A stretch of 64,000 bases of DNA from CAVPHV01 sp963821095 (GTDB lineage: Bacteria; Actinomycetota; Acidimicrobiia; Spongiisociales; UBA5794): NCBI GenBank assembly GCA_963821095.1, contig CAWGCJ010000004.1:1-64000 (forward strand), read 5' to 3'. This document shows positions 26,525-35,507 of the stretch, piece after piece; positions within the stretch are counted from its first letter, which is position 1, and every line of letters begins with the position of its first letter. The position numbers were made by a program, and so were the translations under genes. The notes under the pieces are model-generated. The model was not told where the DNA came from. It ran no database searches and saw only the letters and a list, made by a program, of their open reading frames with translations.

Positions 26525-27001
26525 GTGGCGGAACACTACGAAGCAAGAGCAGCGATCACCGATCTGTTCCATGCCTACGCCATGCACTTCGATCGGAACG
26601 AGCCTGAGGCTGTGGCCGCCTTGTTCTCCGACGACGCGTTGATCGACTACGGGCCCGACGTGCCGCCGATTCGTGGGCGGTCACAGATCGTGCCCAGGAT
26701 CAGCCCGGGGCTGAACGAGATCTTCGCCGCCACGAGCCACCACCTGAGCAACATCACCATACGGTTCGACGATGACGAGACTGCGTTCGGCATCGCCTAT
26801 GTCTATGCGTGGCACCGGTATCGGGATGGCTCGCCGGACGGTGAGCTCTGGGGCCAGTATCACAATCGCTTTCGGCGAACGGTGGACGGTTGGCGAATCT
26901 CAGAGCTCGTTCTCGAGGTTGCCGGCGTGTCGGATTTTCACCGTGCCAACATGCATACCCTGGACCGGCGACCCCCACTCAGAGCCGAGGGATCATCATG
27001 A
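26525..27001 (+). CDS. NTF2-like (SnoaL_4-type) protein
   Basis: A 158-residue protein with the cone-shaped NTF2 pattern: an N-terminal helix YEARAAITDLFHAYAMHFDR, then EAVAALFSDDALIDYGP, then HHLSNITIRFDDDETAFGIA and a WGQYHNRFRRTVDGWRISEL strand pair. Relatives include dehydratases and cyclases and many non-enzymatic proteins. The GTG at 26525 is the assumed start. Its stop overlaps the TetR start (ATGA). Confidence 0.75.
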   Translation: MAEHYEARAAITDLFHAYAMHFDRNEPEAVAALFSDDALIDYGPDVPPIRGRSQIVPRISPGLNEIFAATSHHLSNITIRFDDDETAFGIAYVYAWHRYRDGSPDGELWGQYHNRFRRTVDGWRISELVLEVAGVSDFHRANMHTLDRRPPLRAEGSS

Positions 27002-27609
27002 TCGCAGATGGCGCCAACGACGCCGCCGCCCCGAGCCTCAATGATGTGTCCCAGAGCGAGGTTGCGCGGGACACGATTCTCCGAGCGACCTACCGGCTGC
27101 TCGAGGACATGGGCTACGCCGCTGTTACGACGGACGACATCGCAGCCGAGGCCAGGGTGAGCAAGGCCACCATCTACCGACTCTGGCGCTCCAAGCAGGA
27201 GATCGTGGTCGACGCCGCACGGATGCATTTTGGCCGGGTGGATGCACCCGAACTCGGATCATTCACGGCGGAGATCCATTGGATCCTGGAGCATCGGGCC
27301 GAGGACTATCGCCAGCCCGGCACCCTGCGGCTCGTCGGCAGCCTCGTCGGTGCCGCAACCTCGGACCCACAACTCCAGGCAGTGTTCGTGGATTGGGTCG
27401 AGCAACTGAGCCGTGCGGTGCGCCGGGTCATCCAGCGCGGCATTGCTCGCGGGGACGTTCAACCCGACGTCGATATCTTCGCCCTCGAAACGATGATCGC
27501 CGGCATTGTTGCCCGGGCGGTGATCGCTCAGCAGAGCTTCTCCAGGGCGACGGTCGACAACGTGGTGGCGCTGATATCACGAGCGGCCGCTCCCAGCGAA
27601 ACGGGCTAG
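26998..27609 (+). CDS. TetR-family transcriptional regulator
   Basis: A 203-residue protein. The N-terminal HTH is classical: ILRATYRLLEDMGYAAVTTD, then DIAAEARVSKATIYRLWRSK. The C-terminal ligand domain carries LVGSLVGAATSDPQLQAVF and resembles the TetR_C_11 group. ATG 26998 overlaps the NTF2-like stop by 4 nt. Its position between that gene and the E1 alpha operon makes both candidates for control. Confidence 0.85.
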   Translation: MIADGANDAAAPSLNDVSQSEVARDTILRATYRLLEDMGYAAVTTDDIAAEARVSKATIYRLWRSKQEIVVDAARMHFGRVDAPELGSFTAEIHWILEHRAEDYRQPGTLRLVGSLVGAATSDPQLQAVFVDWVEQLSRAVRRVIQRGIARGDVQPDVDIFALETMIAGIVARAVIAQQSFSRATVDNVVALISRAAAPSETG

Positions 27610-27768
27610 CGACGGCCGATTGCGGGGTGAGCCGCGTGGACGTGGTGGGCGTTGTGTGCCGTCGGCTTCGCAGTACGGAAGCGTATCCGGATTCCGGGGG
27701 CAACCCGTTGGGTGGCTCGGTAACGAGTGCACACCGAGGAGATCCCTCGGCATATAGCTGATATAGTC

Positions 27769-27778
27769 CTCTTGGGTA
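27769..27778 (+). promoter_or_regulatory. CTCT-GGGTA box upstream of the E1 alpha operon
   Basis: CTCTTGGGTA, within AGTCCTCTTGGGTA (27765-27778), lies about 100 bases before the E1 alpha start and matches the box at 26447 at 12 of 14 positions. It also forms part of a short palindrome, CCTC...GAGG. Function is inferred only from repetition and position. Confidence 0.3.
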
Positions 27779-27874
27779 GAGGGCCACAACCCGCAAACGC
27801 GAATTGTCGCCGTGTCCGAGTACTGGCCCGTACGACCCTCGGCTTCGCATCACTAGGCGTGGAGGCAACCAAGC

Positions 27875-28888
27875 ATGACCTCACCAGAAGTGGCTCCTTC
27901 TTCAGTCGGAATCGACCACGACCGTCGCCTCCGCCTCTATCGGATGATGCTCGACGCACGCCTCTTCGAGGAGACGGCGCACAAGCTCTTCTTCGAAGGC
28001 CTCGTCAAGGGCACCTCCCACTTGGCGACGGGTCAGGAAGCCGTGGCAGCCGGTTTTGCGGCAGCGATGCGAGCCGACGACCTGAGCTTCTGCACCTACC
28101 GCGGTCACACCCACACGTTGTTGCGGGGTGCCGACATGGCCAGGCTCATGGCAGAACTGCTGGGTCGGGCGAATGGCATCTGCGGCGGCAAGGGAGGGTC
28201 GATGCACCTGACCCAGGTCGACGTGGGAGCCATGGGGTCGTACGCCATCGTTGGCGCCCATCTTCCGATCGCAGCCGGCGCTGCCTGGGCTGCCCAGGCG
28301 AGAGGTTCCGGCCAGGTAGCCGTCGCGTTCTTTGGTGACGGGGCGACGAATATCGGAGCGTTTCACGAAGCGCTCAACCTCGCTGCCGTATGGGATCTCC
28401 CCGTGGTGTTCGTGTGCGAGAACAACCTCTACATGGAGTACACGCCGATCAGCGCCGTGACGGCAGTTCCAAACCCCGCGGCCGATCGAGCTTCTGCGTA
28501 CGGCCTCGAGGGCATCGTGGTCGACGGCAACGATGTGGAGGCGGTCTACGCCGTCGCCTCAGCTGCGATCGAAAAGGCACGTTCCGGCGGAGGGCCTTCC
28601 TTGATCGAGGCCAAGACCTATCGTCACGGTGGCCACTCGCGCGCAGATCCCGGGGCGTACCGGCCCGACGAGGAAGTCCAGGAATGGCTGAGTCGCGACC
28701 CACTTCCCGCCTTCAGAGCGAGGCTCGAGGCATCAGGCTTCGACGCTTCTGTCCTCGACGAGGTGGAGGCAGAAGCCAAAGCGGCCGTAGCCGCGGCTAC
28801 CGAGGTGGCTCGGAGCGCTCCAACTCCGGCGCCTGAGTCTCTCGAGACGCAGGTATGGGCCGACGGGGGTTCATCATGGCGGAACTGA
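27875..28888 (+). CDS. 2-oxo acid (pyruvate/acetoin-type) dehydrogenase E1 component, alpha subunit
   Basis: A 337-residue ThDP-dependent subunit. The diphosphate-binding motif GDGATNIGAFHEALNLAAVW followed by VVFVCENN is complete, and the substrate-channel histidines are in YRGHTH and YRHGGHSRAD. Length and the LFEETAHKLFFEGLVKG start fit the AcoA/PdhA group. With E1 beta it decarboxylates a 2-oxo acid. No E2 or E3 gene follows, which is unusual. It is the first gene of a tightly packed operon. Confidence 0.85.
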   Translation: MTSPEVAPSSVGIDHDRRLRLYRMMLDARLFEETAHKLFFEGLVKGTSHLATGQEAVAAGFAAAMRADDLSFCTYRGHTHTLLRGADMARLMAELLGRANGICGGKGGSMHLTQVDVGAMGSYAIVGAHLPIAAGAAWAAQARGSGQVAVAFFGDGATNIGAFHEALNLAAVWDLPVVFVCENNLYMEYTPISAVTAVPNPAADRASAYGLEGIVVDGNDVEAVYAVASAAIEKARSGGGPSLIEAKTYRHGGHSRADPGAYRPDEEVQEWLSRDPLPAFRARLEASGFDASVLDEVEAEAKAAVAAATEVARSAPTPAPESLETQVWADGGSSWRN

Positions 28889-29853
28889 CCTATCGACAGG
28901 CAGTGGCGAGAGGTATCGCGCAGGAGATGGAGCGCGATTCAACCGTCTACTTCCTCGGCGAGGACGTTGCGGAAGCAGGCGGCGTGTTCAAGACCACGGA
29001 GGGTCTGCTGGATCGATTTGGCCCTGATCGAGTGCGGGACACACCCATATCAGAGGAGGCGATCGCAGGTGCGGCGATGGGCGCCGCGATGAACGGCCTG
29101 CGACCCATTGCCGAGATCATGTTCTCCGACTTCTTCGCCACGTGCTGGGACATCATCGCGAACCAGATCGCCAAGACCCGCTACATGACGGACGGCCAGG
29201 TTTCCTTGCCGTTGGTCATCAGGGCAGCAAACGGTGGCGGAGCACGGTTTGGGGCCCAGCACTCGCAGACCGTTGAGAATTGGGCGATGGCCGTTCCGGG
29301 CCTCAAGGTGGTCGCGCCGTCGACGCCCCGCGATGTTGTCGGTCTGATGGCGGCATCGGTCCGAGACGATGACCCCGTCATTTTCCTCGAGCAGAAGTCG
29401 CTGTACGCCACGAAACAGGACGTTTCCGACGGAGAGATCGTTGAGGAACTCGGTCGAGCAACCGTGGTGCGGTCTGGTTCCGATATGACCGTGGTGGCGC
29501 TGGCGGCGATGGTGCCCAGGGCGCTGGCCGCCGCCGAGATGCTGGCTGCCCAGGGAGTCGAGGCGGAGGTCATCGACTTGCGGACATTGGTGCCACTCGA
29601 TGTGACAACGGTTCTCGAGTCCGTTTCCAAGACCTCGCGGCTCGCAACTGTCGAAGAGAACCCGCGGCTCTGCGGTTGGGGAGCAGAAGTGACGTCGATT
29701 GTCACCGAGGAAGCGTTCTACGATCTCGATGGCCCGACGGTGCGCATCACGACGCCACACATCCCGCTCCCGTCGGCCGACTCGCTGGAGGATTTGGCGA
29801 TGCCGTCGGCCGACCGGATCGCCGGCGCCCTGATCAGGGTGGCCAATGGCTGA
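28876..29853 (+). CDS. 2-oxo acid (pyruvate/acetoin-type) dehydrogenase E1 component, beta subunit
   Basis: A 325-residue partner of the preceding gene, which it overlaps by 13 nt. Signature blocks are YFLGEDVAEAGGVFKTTEGL, DTPISEEAIAGAAMGAAMNG, GGGARFGAQHSQ and EVIDLRTLVPLD. The E (in SEEA) and H (in AQHSQ) positions used in ThDP catalysis are conserved. Residues 190-325 form the transketolase C-terminal domain, which contacts E2. Specificity for pyruvate, acetoin or a branched 2-oxo acid cannot be settled from sequence alone. Confidence 0.85.
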   Translation: MAELTYRQAVARGIAQEMERDSTVYFLGEDVAEAGGVFKTTEGLLDRFGPDRVRDTPISEEAIAGAAMGAAMNGLRPIAEIMFSDFFATCWDIIANQIAKTRYMTDGQVSLPLVIRAANGGGARFGAQHSQTVENWAMAVPGLKVVAPSTPRDVVGLMAASVRDDDPVIFLEQKSLYATKQDVSDGEIVEELGRATVVRSGSDMTVVALAAMVPRALAAAEMLAAQGVEAEVIDLRTLVPLDVTTVLESVSKTSRLATVEENPRLCGWGAEVTSIVTEEAFYDLDGPTVRITTPHIPLPSADSLEDLAMPSADRIAGALIRVANG

Positions 29854-30019
29854 GCCTGGATCTGTCGACTCAGGTTGGTGGAACGCCCGGCCGACGCCAC
29901 CAGCCACACCATTCGGCTCGGTTCGGGGCGACCGTTTCCCCACAGTACGGAAGCCAAGCTGGGCGGCGGCCCGATCCAAACAGTGGATCCCGGCCAAGTG
30001 GCCCGGTCCCCGGCGATGA
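29846..30019 (+). CDS. Candidate small ORF (57 aa) bridging E1 beta and the next gene
   Basis: ATG 29846 overlaps the end of E1 beta by 8 nt, and its TGA at 30017 overlaps the next ATG at 30016 as ATGA. This is the same spacing used throughout the operon. The product is Pro/Trp/Arg-rich (SGWWNARPTPPATPFGSVRG) and matches nothing I know. Third-codon GC is roughly 65 percent by eye, lower than expected for a typical gene here. It may be a real coupling peptide or chance. The alternative is that the gene downstream starts at 29875. Confidence 0.3.
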   Translation: MAEPGSVDSGWWNARPTPPATPFGSVRGDRFPTVRKPSWAAARSKQWIPAKWPGPRR

Positions 30020-31134
30020 CGACGATCCTGCTCTCCGGCGTGGGGGCTCTCGGCGGTTGGGCGCTCGAGCTTCTGGCCCGATCACCCGGGGTGGATCGGA
30101 TCGTCACGGTCAAGCGGAGTCCATGGCCGGGCGTGGCGTTGCCGACCCTGGCGTCGATCGGGGCCGTCTTCCAGGGGCACACAAAACGTTTCGAGCACCA
30201 CCAGATCGACTTGAACGATGTCTCCGCTCTGGCGAGGCTGCTTGCCGAGGTGAAGCCCGACGTTGTGCTGCATTCGGCCACGGTTAGGTCGCCCCGCCGG
30301 CTGATGAATGCCACCATCGACCCCGGGATCCGATCGGTGCTCAGCCAGGCAACGTTTGGTATGTGGTTGCCCTGGCATCTCCTCCCGGCTGCTCGGTTGA
30401 CGGAAGCGGTAGCGGGTTCCGGTATCGAGACGAAGGTGGTGAACGCGTCGTTTCCCGATGTCGTCAATCCCGCGATCTGGGCACATCACGGTCACGGACC
30501 AGTCGCCGGAGCCGGGAACGTCGAAGTGTGCGCTGCACAGGTGCTGCGGTATCTCGTTGATGTCGACGGGTACGACCCAGCCGACGTCGAAGTGTCGCTC
30601 GTCGGCTCCCACGCGTTGCTCGGGTACGGCCCGACAGCCGGCGTCCCTTATCACCTGCAGGTGCTGGTGGGGGGGCGGGATGTCACGGGCGCCTACTCGC
30701 TCGATGCCATGCTCGAGTGGCCCGAGCCGATCCAATGGAGCAAGGTTGACGTGTTTTCGCTGTTCGCCGCGTCTGCGGTCAAGAACGCTCTTGCATTGGT
30801 AGCGGCGGAGCCGGTGCGAACTCACGTCACCGGGCCGAACGGTCTCCCCGGTGGGTACCCGGCGCTGGTCGAGGAAGGCGAGGTGGTACTCGACCTGCCG
30901 GATGGCCTCAGCTCCGACGCCGCCGTTGACATCAATCGGCGGGCGGCCCGTTGGGATGGGATCGATCACATCGATTCAGATGGAACCGTGGTCTATACGG
31001 ATCTTGCTCGAGGCGCCATGGCCGAACTTGGCTACCACGAGGACTCCGTCCGTTTCGGGGACCTCGCGCTTCAAGCCGACCGACTTTCGGACCTATATGA
31101 ACGACTCACAACACTGGAGGGCAACTATGCCTGA
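30016..31134 (+). CDS. Rossmann-fold NAD(P)-binding protein of unknown function
   Basis: A 372-residue protein. MTTILLSGVGALGGWALELL opens a Rossmann domain (GxGxxG) with a VKRSPWPG loop where cofactor phosphate or ribose would bind. Later KPDVVLHSATVRSPRRLM and KVVNASFPDVVNP resemble saccharopine or homoserine dehydrogenase-like folds, but no family is certain. ATG 30016 is preferred because a long upstream extension (to 29875) lacks fold-like sequence. The end overlaps the DapA-family gene by 8 nt. Likely an oxidoreductase in the same pathway. Confidence 0.5.
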   Translation: MTTILLSGVGALGGWALELLARSPGVDRIVTVKRSPWPGVALPTLASIGAVFQGHTKRFEHHQIDLNDVSALARLLAEVKPDVVLHSATVRSPRRLMNATIDPGIRSVLSQATFGMWLPWHLLPAARLTEAVAGSGIETKVVNASFPDVVNPAIWAHHGHGPVAGAGNVEVCAAQVLRYLVDVDGYDPADVEVSLVGSHALLGYGPTAGVPYHLQVLVGGRDVTGAYSLDAMLEWPEPIQWSKVDVFSLFAASAVKNALALVAAEPVRTHVTGPNGLPGGYPALVEEGEVVLDLPDGLSSDAAVDINRRAARWDGIDHIDSDGTVVYTDLARGAMAELGYHEDSVRFGDLALQADRLSDLYERLTTLEGNYA

Positions 31135-32071
31135 TTTCATTCGTCGGCCGCTCGAGGGTCTCTACCCGCTTGTCCCGCTGAGCCTCGATGGCGACGAGGA
31201 GGTTGATCTTGCCGGCGTGCGCCACAGCGTGGAGTTGATCGCCGCAGGGGGAGCGCCCGGATGCATCGTGTTCGGGTCGATGGGCCAGATGACCAACGTT
31301 GACCAACGCGAGTTCGATGCCGTGTGTGAGGTCGCCGTAGAGGCGGCTCACGAGGCGGACATTGCGGTCGTGGTTGGGAGCACGGCCGCCTATCAACGCG
31401 AAGCGGTGCGACGCGCCCGGTACGCCGAGAAGGCAGGGGCCGACGGCTCCATGCTGGCGGCACCCTATGCGCTTCCCGTCACGCCTGCCTGGGCGATGGA
31501 CTTCTTCGTCGAAGTTGCCGAGTCCCTCGACGGGGAAATGGCGCTGATGCTCTACAACTACTCGCCCCTCAACGGCGTGAACATCACGCCTCGAATGTGG
31601 GAGCGGTTGCTCACGATCGACAACATCAAGGCCATCAAGGAGTCCAACACGGCGTTGCCCCATTTCGACGAGGTGCTCCTCACCATCGGAGACCGGGTCA
31701 ACGTGTTCTCCGGCAACGACCCGGCGTTCTACCACGCATCGACGCTCGGCGCGGCCGGAGCGACCGGAATCTTCAGCTGGGCCGGTCTCAAGACAGGGAC
31801 CCGGTTCGTTGAGGAGTGCCGCAAGGGCAATCAGTCAGATCCGTGGGTGCTGCAGGCGTTTGCTGCTCTCCAGCACCTCTCGGCGTCGATCCGCCAGCCG
31901 GACATGCCATCGATGTTGTCGCACGAGCATGGATACCTGAATGCCATCGCGTCGCTTGCCGGCGCCCACACCGGGGAGCCCCGCAAGCCGTATCGTTCGA
32001 TTCCGCCCGAAGCCATGGAGCGGGTGCGAGCGGCCGCAGCTCCGCTCCAGGCGCTCGAGGCGGAGCTGTGA
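31127..32071 (+). CDS. Dihydrodipicolinate synthase (DapA)-family lyase/aldolase
   Basis: A 314-residue TIM-barrel protein. The Schiff-base lysine is in NIKAIKESN and the proton-relay tyrosine in LYNYSP. GCIVFGSMGQMTNVD corresponds to the (G/S)xxGE loop, with Q where DapA has E, so it is not a lysine-pathway DapA. Relatives include N-acetylneuraminate lyase and pyrroline-4-hydroxy-2-carboxylate deaminase. GGAGG precedes the ATG. The stop overlaps the next gene as GTGA. Context with OCD and E1 suggests amino-acid catabolism. Confidence 0.75.
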   Translation: MPDFIRRPLEGLYPLVPLSLDGDEEVDLAGVRHSVELIAAGGAPGCIVFGSMGQMTNVDQREFDAVCEVAVEAAHEADIAVVVGSTAAYQREAVRRARYAEKAGADGSMLAAPYALPVTPAWAMDFFVEVAESLDGEMALMLYNYSPLNGVNITPRMWERLLTIDNIKAIKESNTALPHFDEVLLTIGDRVNVFSGNDPAFYHASTLGAAGATGIFSWAGLKTGTRFVEECRKGNQSDPWVLQAFAALQHLSASIRQPDMPSMLSHEHGYLNAIASLAGAHTGEPRKPYRSIPPEAMERVRAAAAPLQALEAEL

Positions 32072-33108
32072 CCGGAGTGAGCAGGTCTCCCGGCGAGATC
32101 CTCGTCGTGTCGCGCGCCGAGGTTGAGCAGCTGCTCACGCCGGCTGCGTGCGTCGAACGCTGCCTCGAGACATTCCGCTGGGTCGGCGCCGGCGAAGTGG
32201 AGCAGACCAACCCCGTCAACCTGTACGTGACCGATCGTTCCGGTCCAGAGCCGGAGTACGGCCATGGTGTCATCCAAGCCTTCCCGGCGATGATCCGGCC
32301 GATACAGCGAGCAGCGGTGAAGTGGCTCGGCAGCTACCGCCGGAATCCCCGTCGCGGCCTTCCGGCCATCTCAGCGCTGGACCTGGTCACCGACGTTGAG
32401 ACCGGTATGCCCTTGGCGCTTGTCGACGGAACATCCGTGACGAACATGCGGACCGGAGGGCATGCTGCGGTTGGGGCGAAGTTCCTTGCTCGTCCCGAAT
32501 CCTCGACGGTGGCGATCATCGGTTGCGGCAACGAGGGGCGGACTCATCTCCTGGCGCTGAATGAGCTCTTCCCTATCAGCGAGGTCGCCGCCTTCGATAT
32601 CGATGAGGAACAGGTCGAACGTTTTGCGCAGGATGTTGCGGCGCGGACCGGTGTGACGGTGACCGCAGCCCCGTCGGTGGAGGCCGCGGCAGCCGGAGCC
32701 GACATTGTGTGTGTCGTCACGACTGCTCCCGAGCCGGTGCTCTTGTCGGAATGGGTTGAAGAAGGCACTCATGTGTGTGCCGCAACCGGGTTCCGCGACG
32801 TCGCCAAGTCCTGCGCGACCGATTTCGACAAGTGGGTCGTTGGTTGGTACGGACGAGACCTCGAATGGATCGAGGGACCGGAAGTCGGCAAGCTCGGTGG
32901 CCTCGCCCCGGGTGACCTCTCCAGAGAGGACATTCACGCCGACATCGCAACCGAGATCATGTCGGGGTCACGTCCGGGCCGGGAGGGGCCTGCGGAGCGG
33001 ACGATCATGACCCACATGGGAATGCCGGCACTCGACGCCGCCGTCGCCTCGCTCGTCTACGAATTGGCGCTGGAGTCGGATGCCGGAACGTGGATTGAGG
33101 TGTTTTGA
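32068..33108 (+). CDS. Ornithine cyclodeaminase/mu-crystallin family protein
   Basis: A 346-residue protein. The substrate region KWLGSYRRNP...GLPAISALDLVTDVETG and LVDGTSVTNMRTGG matches the family, as does the NAD-binding STVAIIGCGNEGRTHL and the later IVCVVTTAPEPVL. Members are ornithine cyclodeaminases, alanine or lysine dehydrogenases, or delta1-pyrroline-2-carboxylate reductases. The GTG start overlaps the previous stop. Next to a DapA-family deaminase and opposite a RidA gene, a pyrroline or imine reductase role is attractive but inferred. Confidence 0.8.
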   Translation: MTGVSRSPGEILVVSRAEVEQLLTPAACVERCLETFRWVGAGEVEQTNPVNLYVTDRSGPEPEYGHGVIQAFPAMIRPIQRAAVKWLGSYRRNPRRGLPAISALDLVTDVETGMPLALVDGTSVTNMRTGGHAAVGAKFLARPESSTVAIIGCGNEGRTHLLALNELFPISEVAAFDIDEEQVERFAQDVAARTGVTVTAAPSVEAAAAGADIVCVVTTAPEPVLLSEWVEEGTHVCAATGFRDVAKSCATDFDKWVVGWYGRDLEWIEGPEVGKLGGLAPGDLSREDIHADIATEIMSGSRPGREGPAERTIMTHMGMPALDAAVASLVYELALESDAGTWIEVF

Positions 33109-33371
33109 CCGTGGCTTCGGTGGATATGGCTTTGCTCGAGGCCGCACTCGACGAGATTCGGCCCGCGCTCCACGCTGATGGCGGGGATCTCATCCTGCAC
33201 GGTGTCGATGATCTCGGTGTGGTCACGGTCGAACTTCAAGGAGCCTGTGGCACCTGTCCGCTTTCGATCGTGACGTTGGTCGCTGGGATCGAGGTGATGG
33301 TGACACGCCGTGTTCCCGGGGTGGCCGGGGTTGTTGCGCACTCACCGTTCCTGCCGAAGCTGGAGTCCTGA
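33105..33371 (+). CDS. NifU C-terminal domain (Fe-S scaffold) protein
   Basis: An 88-residue NifU-like domain. IRPALHADGGDLILHGVDDL and the cluster ligands GACGTCPLS (CxxC) are diagnostic; two subunits share a 4Fe-4S cluster. The most upstream start (TTG 33105) overlaps the OCD stop as TTGA; GTG 33111 and ATG 33126 are alternatives. It ends the operon. Its presence with E1 genes suggests an Fe-S enzyme is needed in the pathway. Confidence 0.8.
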   Translation: MTVASVDMALLEAALDEIRPALHADGGDLILHGVDDLGVVTVELQGACGTCPLSIVTLVAGIEVMVTRRVPGVAGVVAHSPFLPKLES

Positions 33372-33414
33372 GGGGAGGACGTCACCAGACGGGTCGACGC
33401 CCGACGACGCACCA

Positions 33415-33813
33415 CTAGCCGCGCTGGGCCACCGCGTCGATCTGGACGAGCGCGCCCTTCCACAGAAATGCCACGCCGTAGCTGGTGCGGGCCGGGAACG
33501 GCTGAGGAAACCGATCGGCGTAGACGTGGTTCATGGAGTCGAGGTCGGCCTCGTCGACGAACTGGACGTTGGTGTGTACGACCTGCGCCAGTGATGAGCC
33601 GGCCTCCTGGAGGATGGCATCCAGGTTGCTGATGGCCTGATGGAACTCAGCCTCGAACCCGCCCGTGACGAAGTCGCCGCTTGCCGGGTCGCGCCCGATC
33701 TGACCCGTGACCCACACGTGGTCGCCGTCGATCCGGACGTGCGGGTAGGGCCCGCGTGGCTCAGGAGCGTTCTCGGTCGTTACTGCGTCGGCCACGGTAT
33801 GTCCTTTCTCCAT
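33415..33813 (-). CDS. RidA (YjgF/YER057c/UK114) family protein
   Basis: A 132-residue protein. PYPHVRIDGDHVWVTGQIG, then AISNLDAILQEAGSSLAQVV and FPARTSYGVAFLWKGALVQI follow the RidA fold, whose trimers hydrolyse reactive 2-imino/enamino acids. The conserved Arg in ARTSYGV is kept; the segment after it differs from the canonical (V)xxLPxGAxVEI. It is the last gene of the minus-strand operon starting at 38638, and its substrate class links to the OCD and DapA-type genes opposite. Confidence 0.8.
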   Translation of the reverse strand: MEKGHTVADAVTTENAPEPRGPYPHVRIDGDHVWVTGQIGRDPASGDFVTGGFEAEFHQAISNLDAILQEAGSSLAQVVHTNVQFVDEADLDSMNHVYADRFPQPFPARTSYGVAFLWKGALVQIDAVAQRG

Positions 33814-33825
33814 TGGGGTGCCGAC

Positions 33826-34695
33826 TCATTGGACGGCATTGCGTAGAGCTTCGAGGGTTTGTCGGGGCCCATCGTCCGCCAACCAGTCGGCCTCGACGAT
33901 GACGTCGGAGACACCAATGTCGGCGAGCGGTTTCAGGTGCTGGACAACTGCTGGCAACGGGCCGGTGATGCGGACGATGGTGCGGAGGGGTCGCACTCGC
34001 CCGGCGGACTGTGCGAACGTCCGGCACTGGTCCATGCCGGCGCGCAGCGCCGCAACGTCGACGGTATCGGCTCGCTGGAAGGCGAGCCAGCCATCCCCAC
34101 GCTCACCAGCCCTTCTCAAGGCGTGCTGCGACATACCCCCAACGAGAATCGGGATGTCGTGAAGTGGAGTGGGATGACAGAGGATTCCCTCGGGGAGCCG
34201 GTAGTTCTGGTACTCCAGGGTCGTCGGCTCACCCGACCAGCACTCACGCAGGATGTCGATCCATTCGTTCAATCGTGAGCCGCGGGATTCGAACGGCACC
34301 TGGAGCGCCTCGAATTCCTCCCTCAGCCAGCCGGCTCCGGTCCCGAGCACAACCCGACCGCCACTCACCACGTCGAGCGTTGCGAGCTGTTTCGCCAGCA
34401 CGAGAGGGTTGCGCATGGCGGCAATCAGCACCGCCACGCCCACCTCGACTCTCTCGGTGGCGGCAGCAGCCGTCGACATGCTGACGATGGCATCGAACCG
34501 GGCAGCGGCGGGGTCCCAGGTGATGACCCCGTCTTTGGAGTAGGGATACGCCGAGTTGGTTTCGCGAAGCATCACGACGTGGTCGCTCACCCAGACCGAG
34601 TCGAATCCTGCCTCTTCAGCTCTCCGAGCCGATTCGACCATCGGGAACTCGTACACCTTCGGGCCGAAGTCGGGGAGTTTGGCGCCAAAACGCAT
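33826..34695 (-). CDS. LLM-class, probably F420-dependent oxidoreductase
   Basis: A 289-residue luciferase-like TIM barrel. It begins RFGAKLPDFGPKVYEFPMV, has EEAGFDSVWVSDHVVML, then VEVGVAVLIAAMRNPLVLAK and VLGTGAGWLREEFEAL, the hallmarks of the LLM/F420 subgroup in actinobacteria. It reduces or oxygenates an unknown substrate using F420 or FMN. It lies 26 bases after the SDR and 12 before RidA in the same operon. Confidence 0.8.
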   Translation of the reverse strand: MRFGAKLPDFGPKVYEFPMVESARRAEEAGFDSVWVSDHVVMLRETNSAYPYSKDGVITWDPAAARFDAIVSMSTAAAATERVEVGVAVLIAAMRNPLVLAKQLATLDVVSGGRVVLGTGAGWLREEFEALQVPFESRGSRLNEWIDILRECWSGEPTTLEYQNYRLPEGILCHPTPLHDIPILVGGMSQHALRRAGERGDGWLAFQRADTVDVAALRAGMDQCRTFAQSAGRVRPLRTIVRITGPLPAVVQHLKPLADIGVSDVIVEADWLADDGPRQTLEALRNAVQ

Positions 34696-34721
34696 GCTGT
34701 GGGTTTCCTCCTAGTGGACCA

Positions 34722-35487
34722 CTACGTCAGCCAGCCGCCATCGACGACCAAAACGTGTCCTGTGATATACGAGGCGTCGTCCGATGACAGGAAGTCGACG
34801 GCCGCAGCTATCTCTTCGGGTGAACCGAGGCGTCCCAAGGGGATATGCGATTGCGCAAGGCCGTGGAGCGCCTCCGGGTCGGACGACAAGCGACCGGGTG
34901 AGATCCGTGTCAACCGTTCCGGGGGCGACTGCGTTCACCCGAATCCCGCTCCCGGCCAGCTCTCTCGCGGCGGCAACCGTCAGCATACGAACCGCGCCTT
35001 TCGACGTGTCGTACGGGACCATGGGGGTCGTCGACGCAGTAAATGCTGAAGTCGACGCCAGGTTGATGATCGCCCCGCGACGCCGGGGAGCCATCACCCG
35101 CGCGGCCGCCTGGAGCAGGAAGAACACCCCCCTCAGGTTGACATCCATGAGAGCGTCAAATCTCTCCGGGGTGACGTCGAGGAGTGGCATCACCCAGCCG
35201 ACACCTGCGTTGTTCACCACGGTCGCCAGTGGGGCATTCGCATCGGCTTCGAGGACGACCTCGCGGATGGCGTCGACGTTCGTGACGTCGAGCTCCAGGG
35301 GTTGGACGGCCATCCCCTCCGACTCCAACTCCCGAGCCGCCCGTGTTGCCCCGTCGATGTCGACATCCGCGAGGAACACGACGTCACCGCGGCGTCCAAG
35401 ACGTGCCGCGATGGCGAGCCCAATACCCCTGGCGCCCCCAGTGATGAGGGCGCCAGGAGTTGGGTCGAGTTTGTGCGGGTCGGTCAC
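34722..35487 (-). pseudogene. SDR-family oxidoreductase, one frameshift
   Basis: The first frame gives an SDR N-terminus (GALITGGARGIGLAIAARLG, NNAGVGWV, YDTSKGAVRML and VNAVAPGTVDTDLTR). Past an indel near 34892 the second frame supplies the rest: LSSDPEALHGLAQSHIPLGR to VLVVDGGWLT and a TAG at 34722. The joined product of about 254 residues is a complete classical SDR with the catalytic Ser, Tyr and Lys. Only the frame is broken, suggesting a sequencing error. It lies between the ABC importer and the LLM enzyme. Confidence 0.75.
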
Positions 35488-35507
35488 GAGCCGGTTGGGC
35501 TGCTCGC

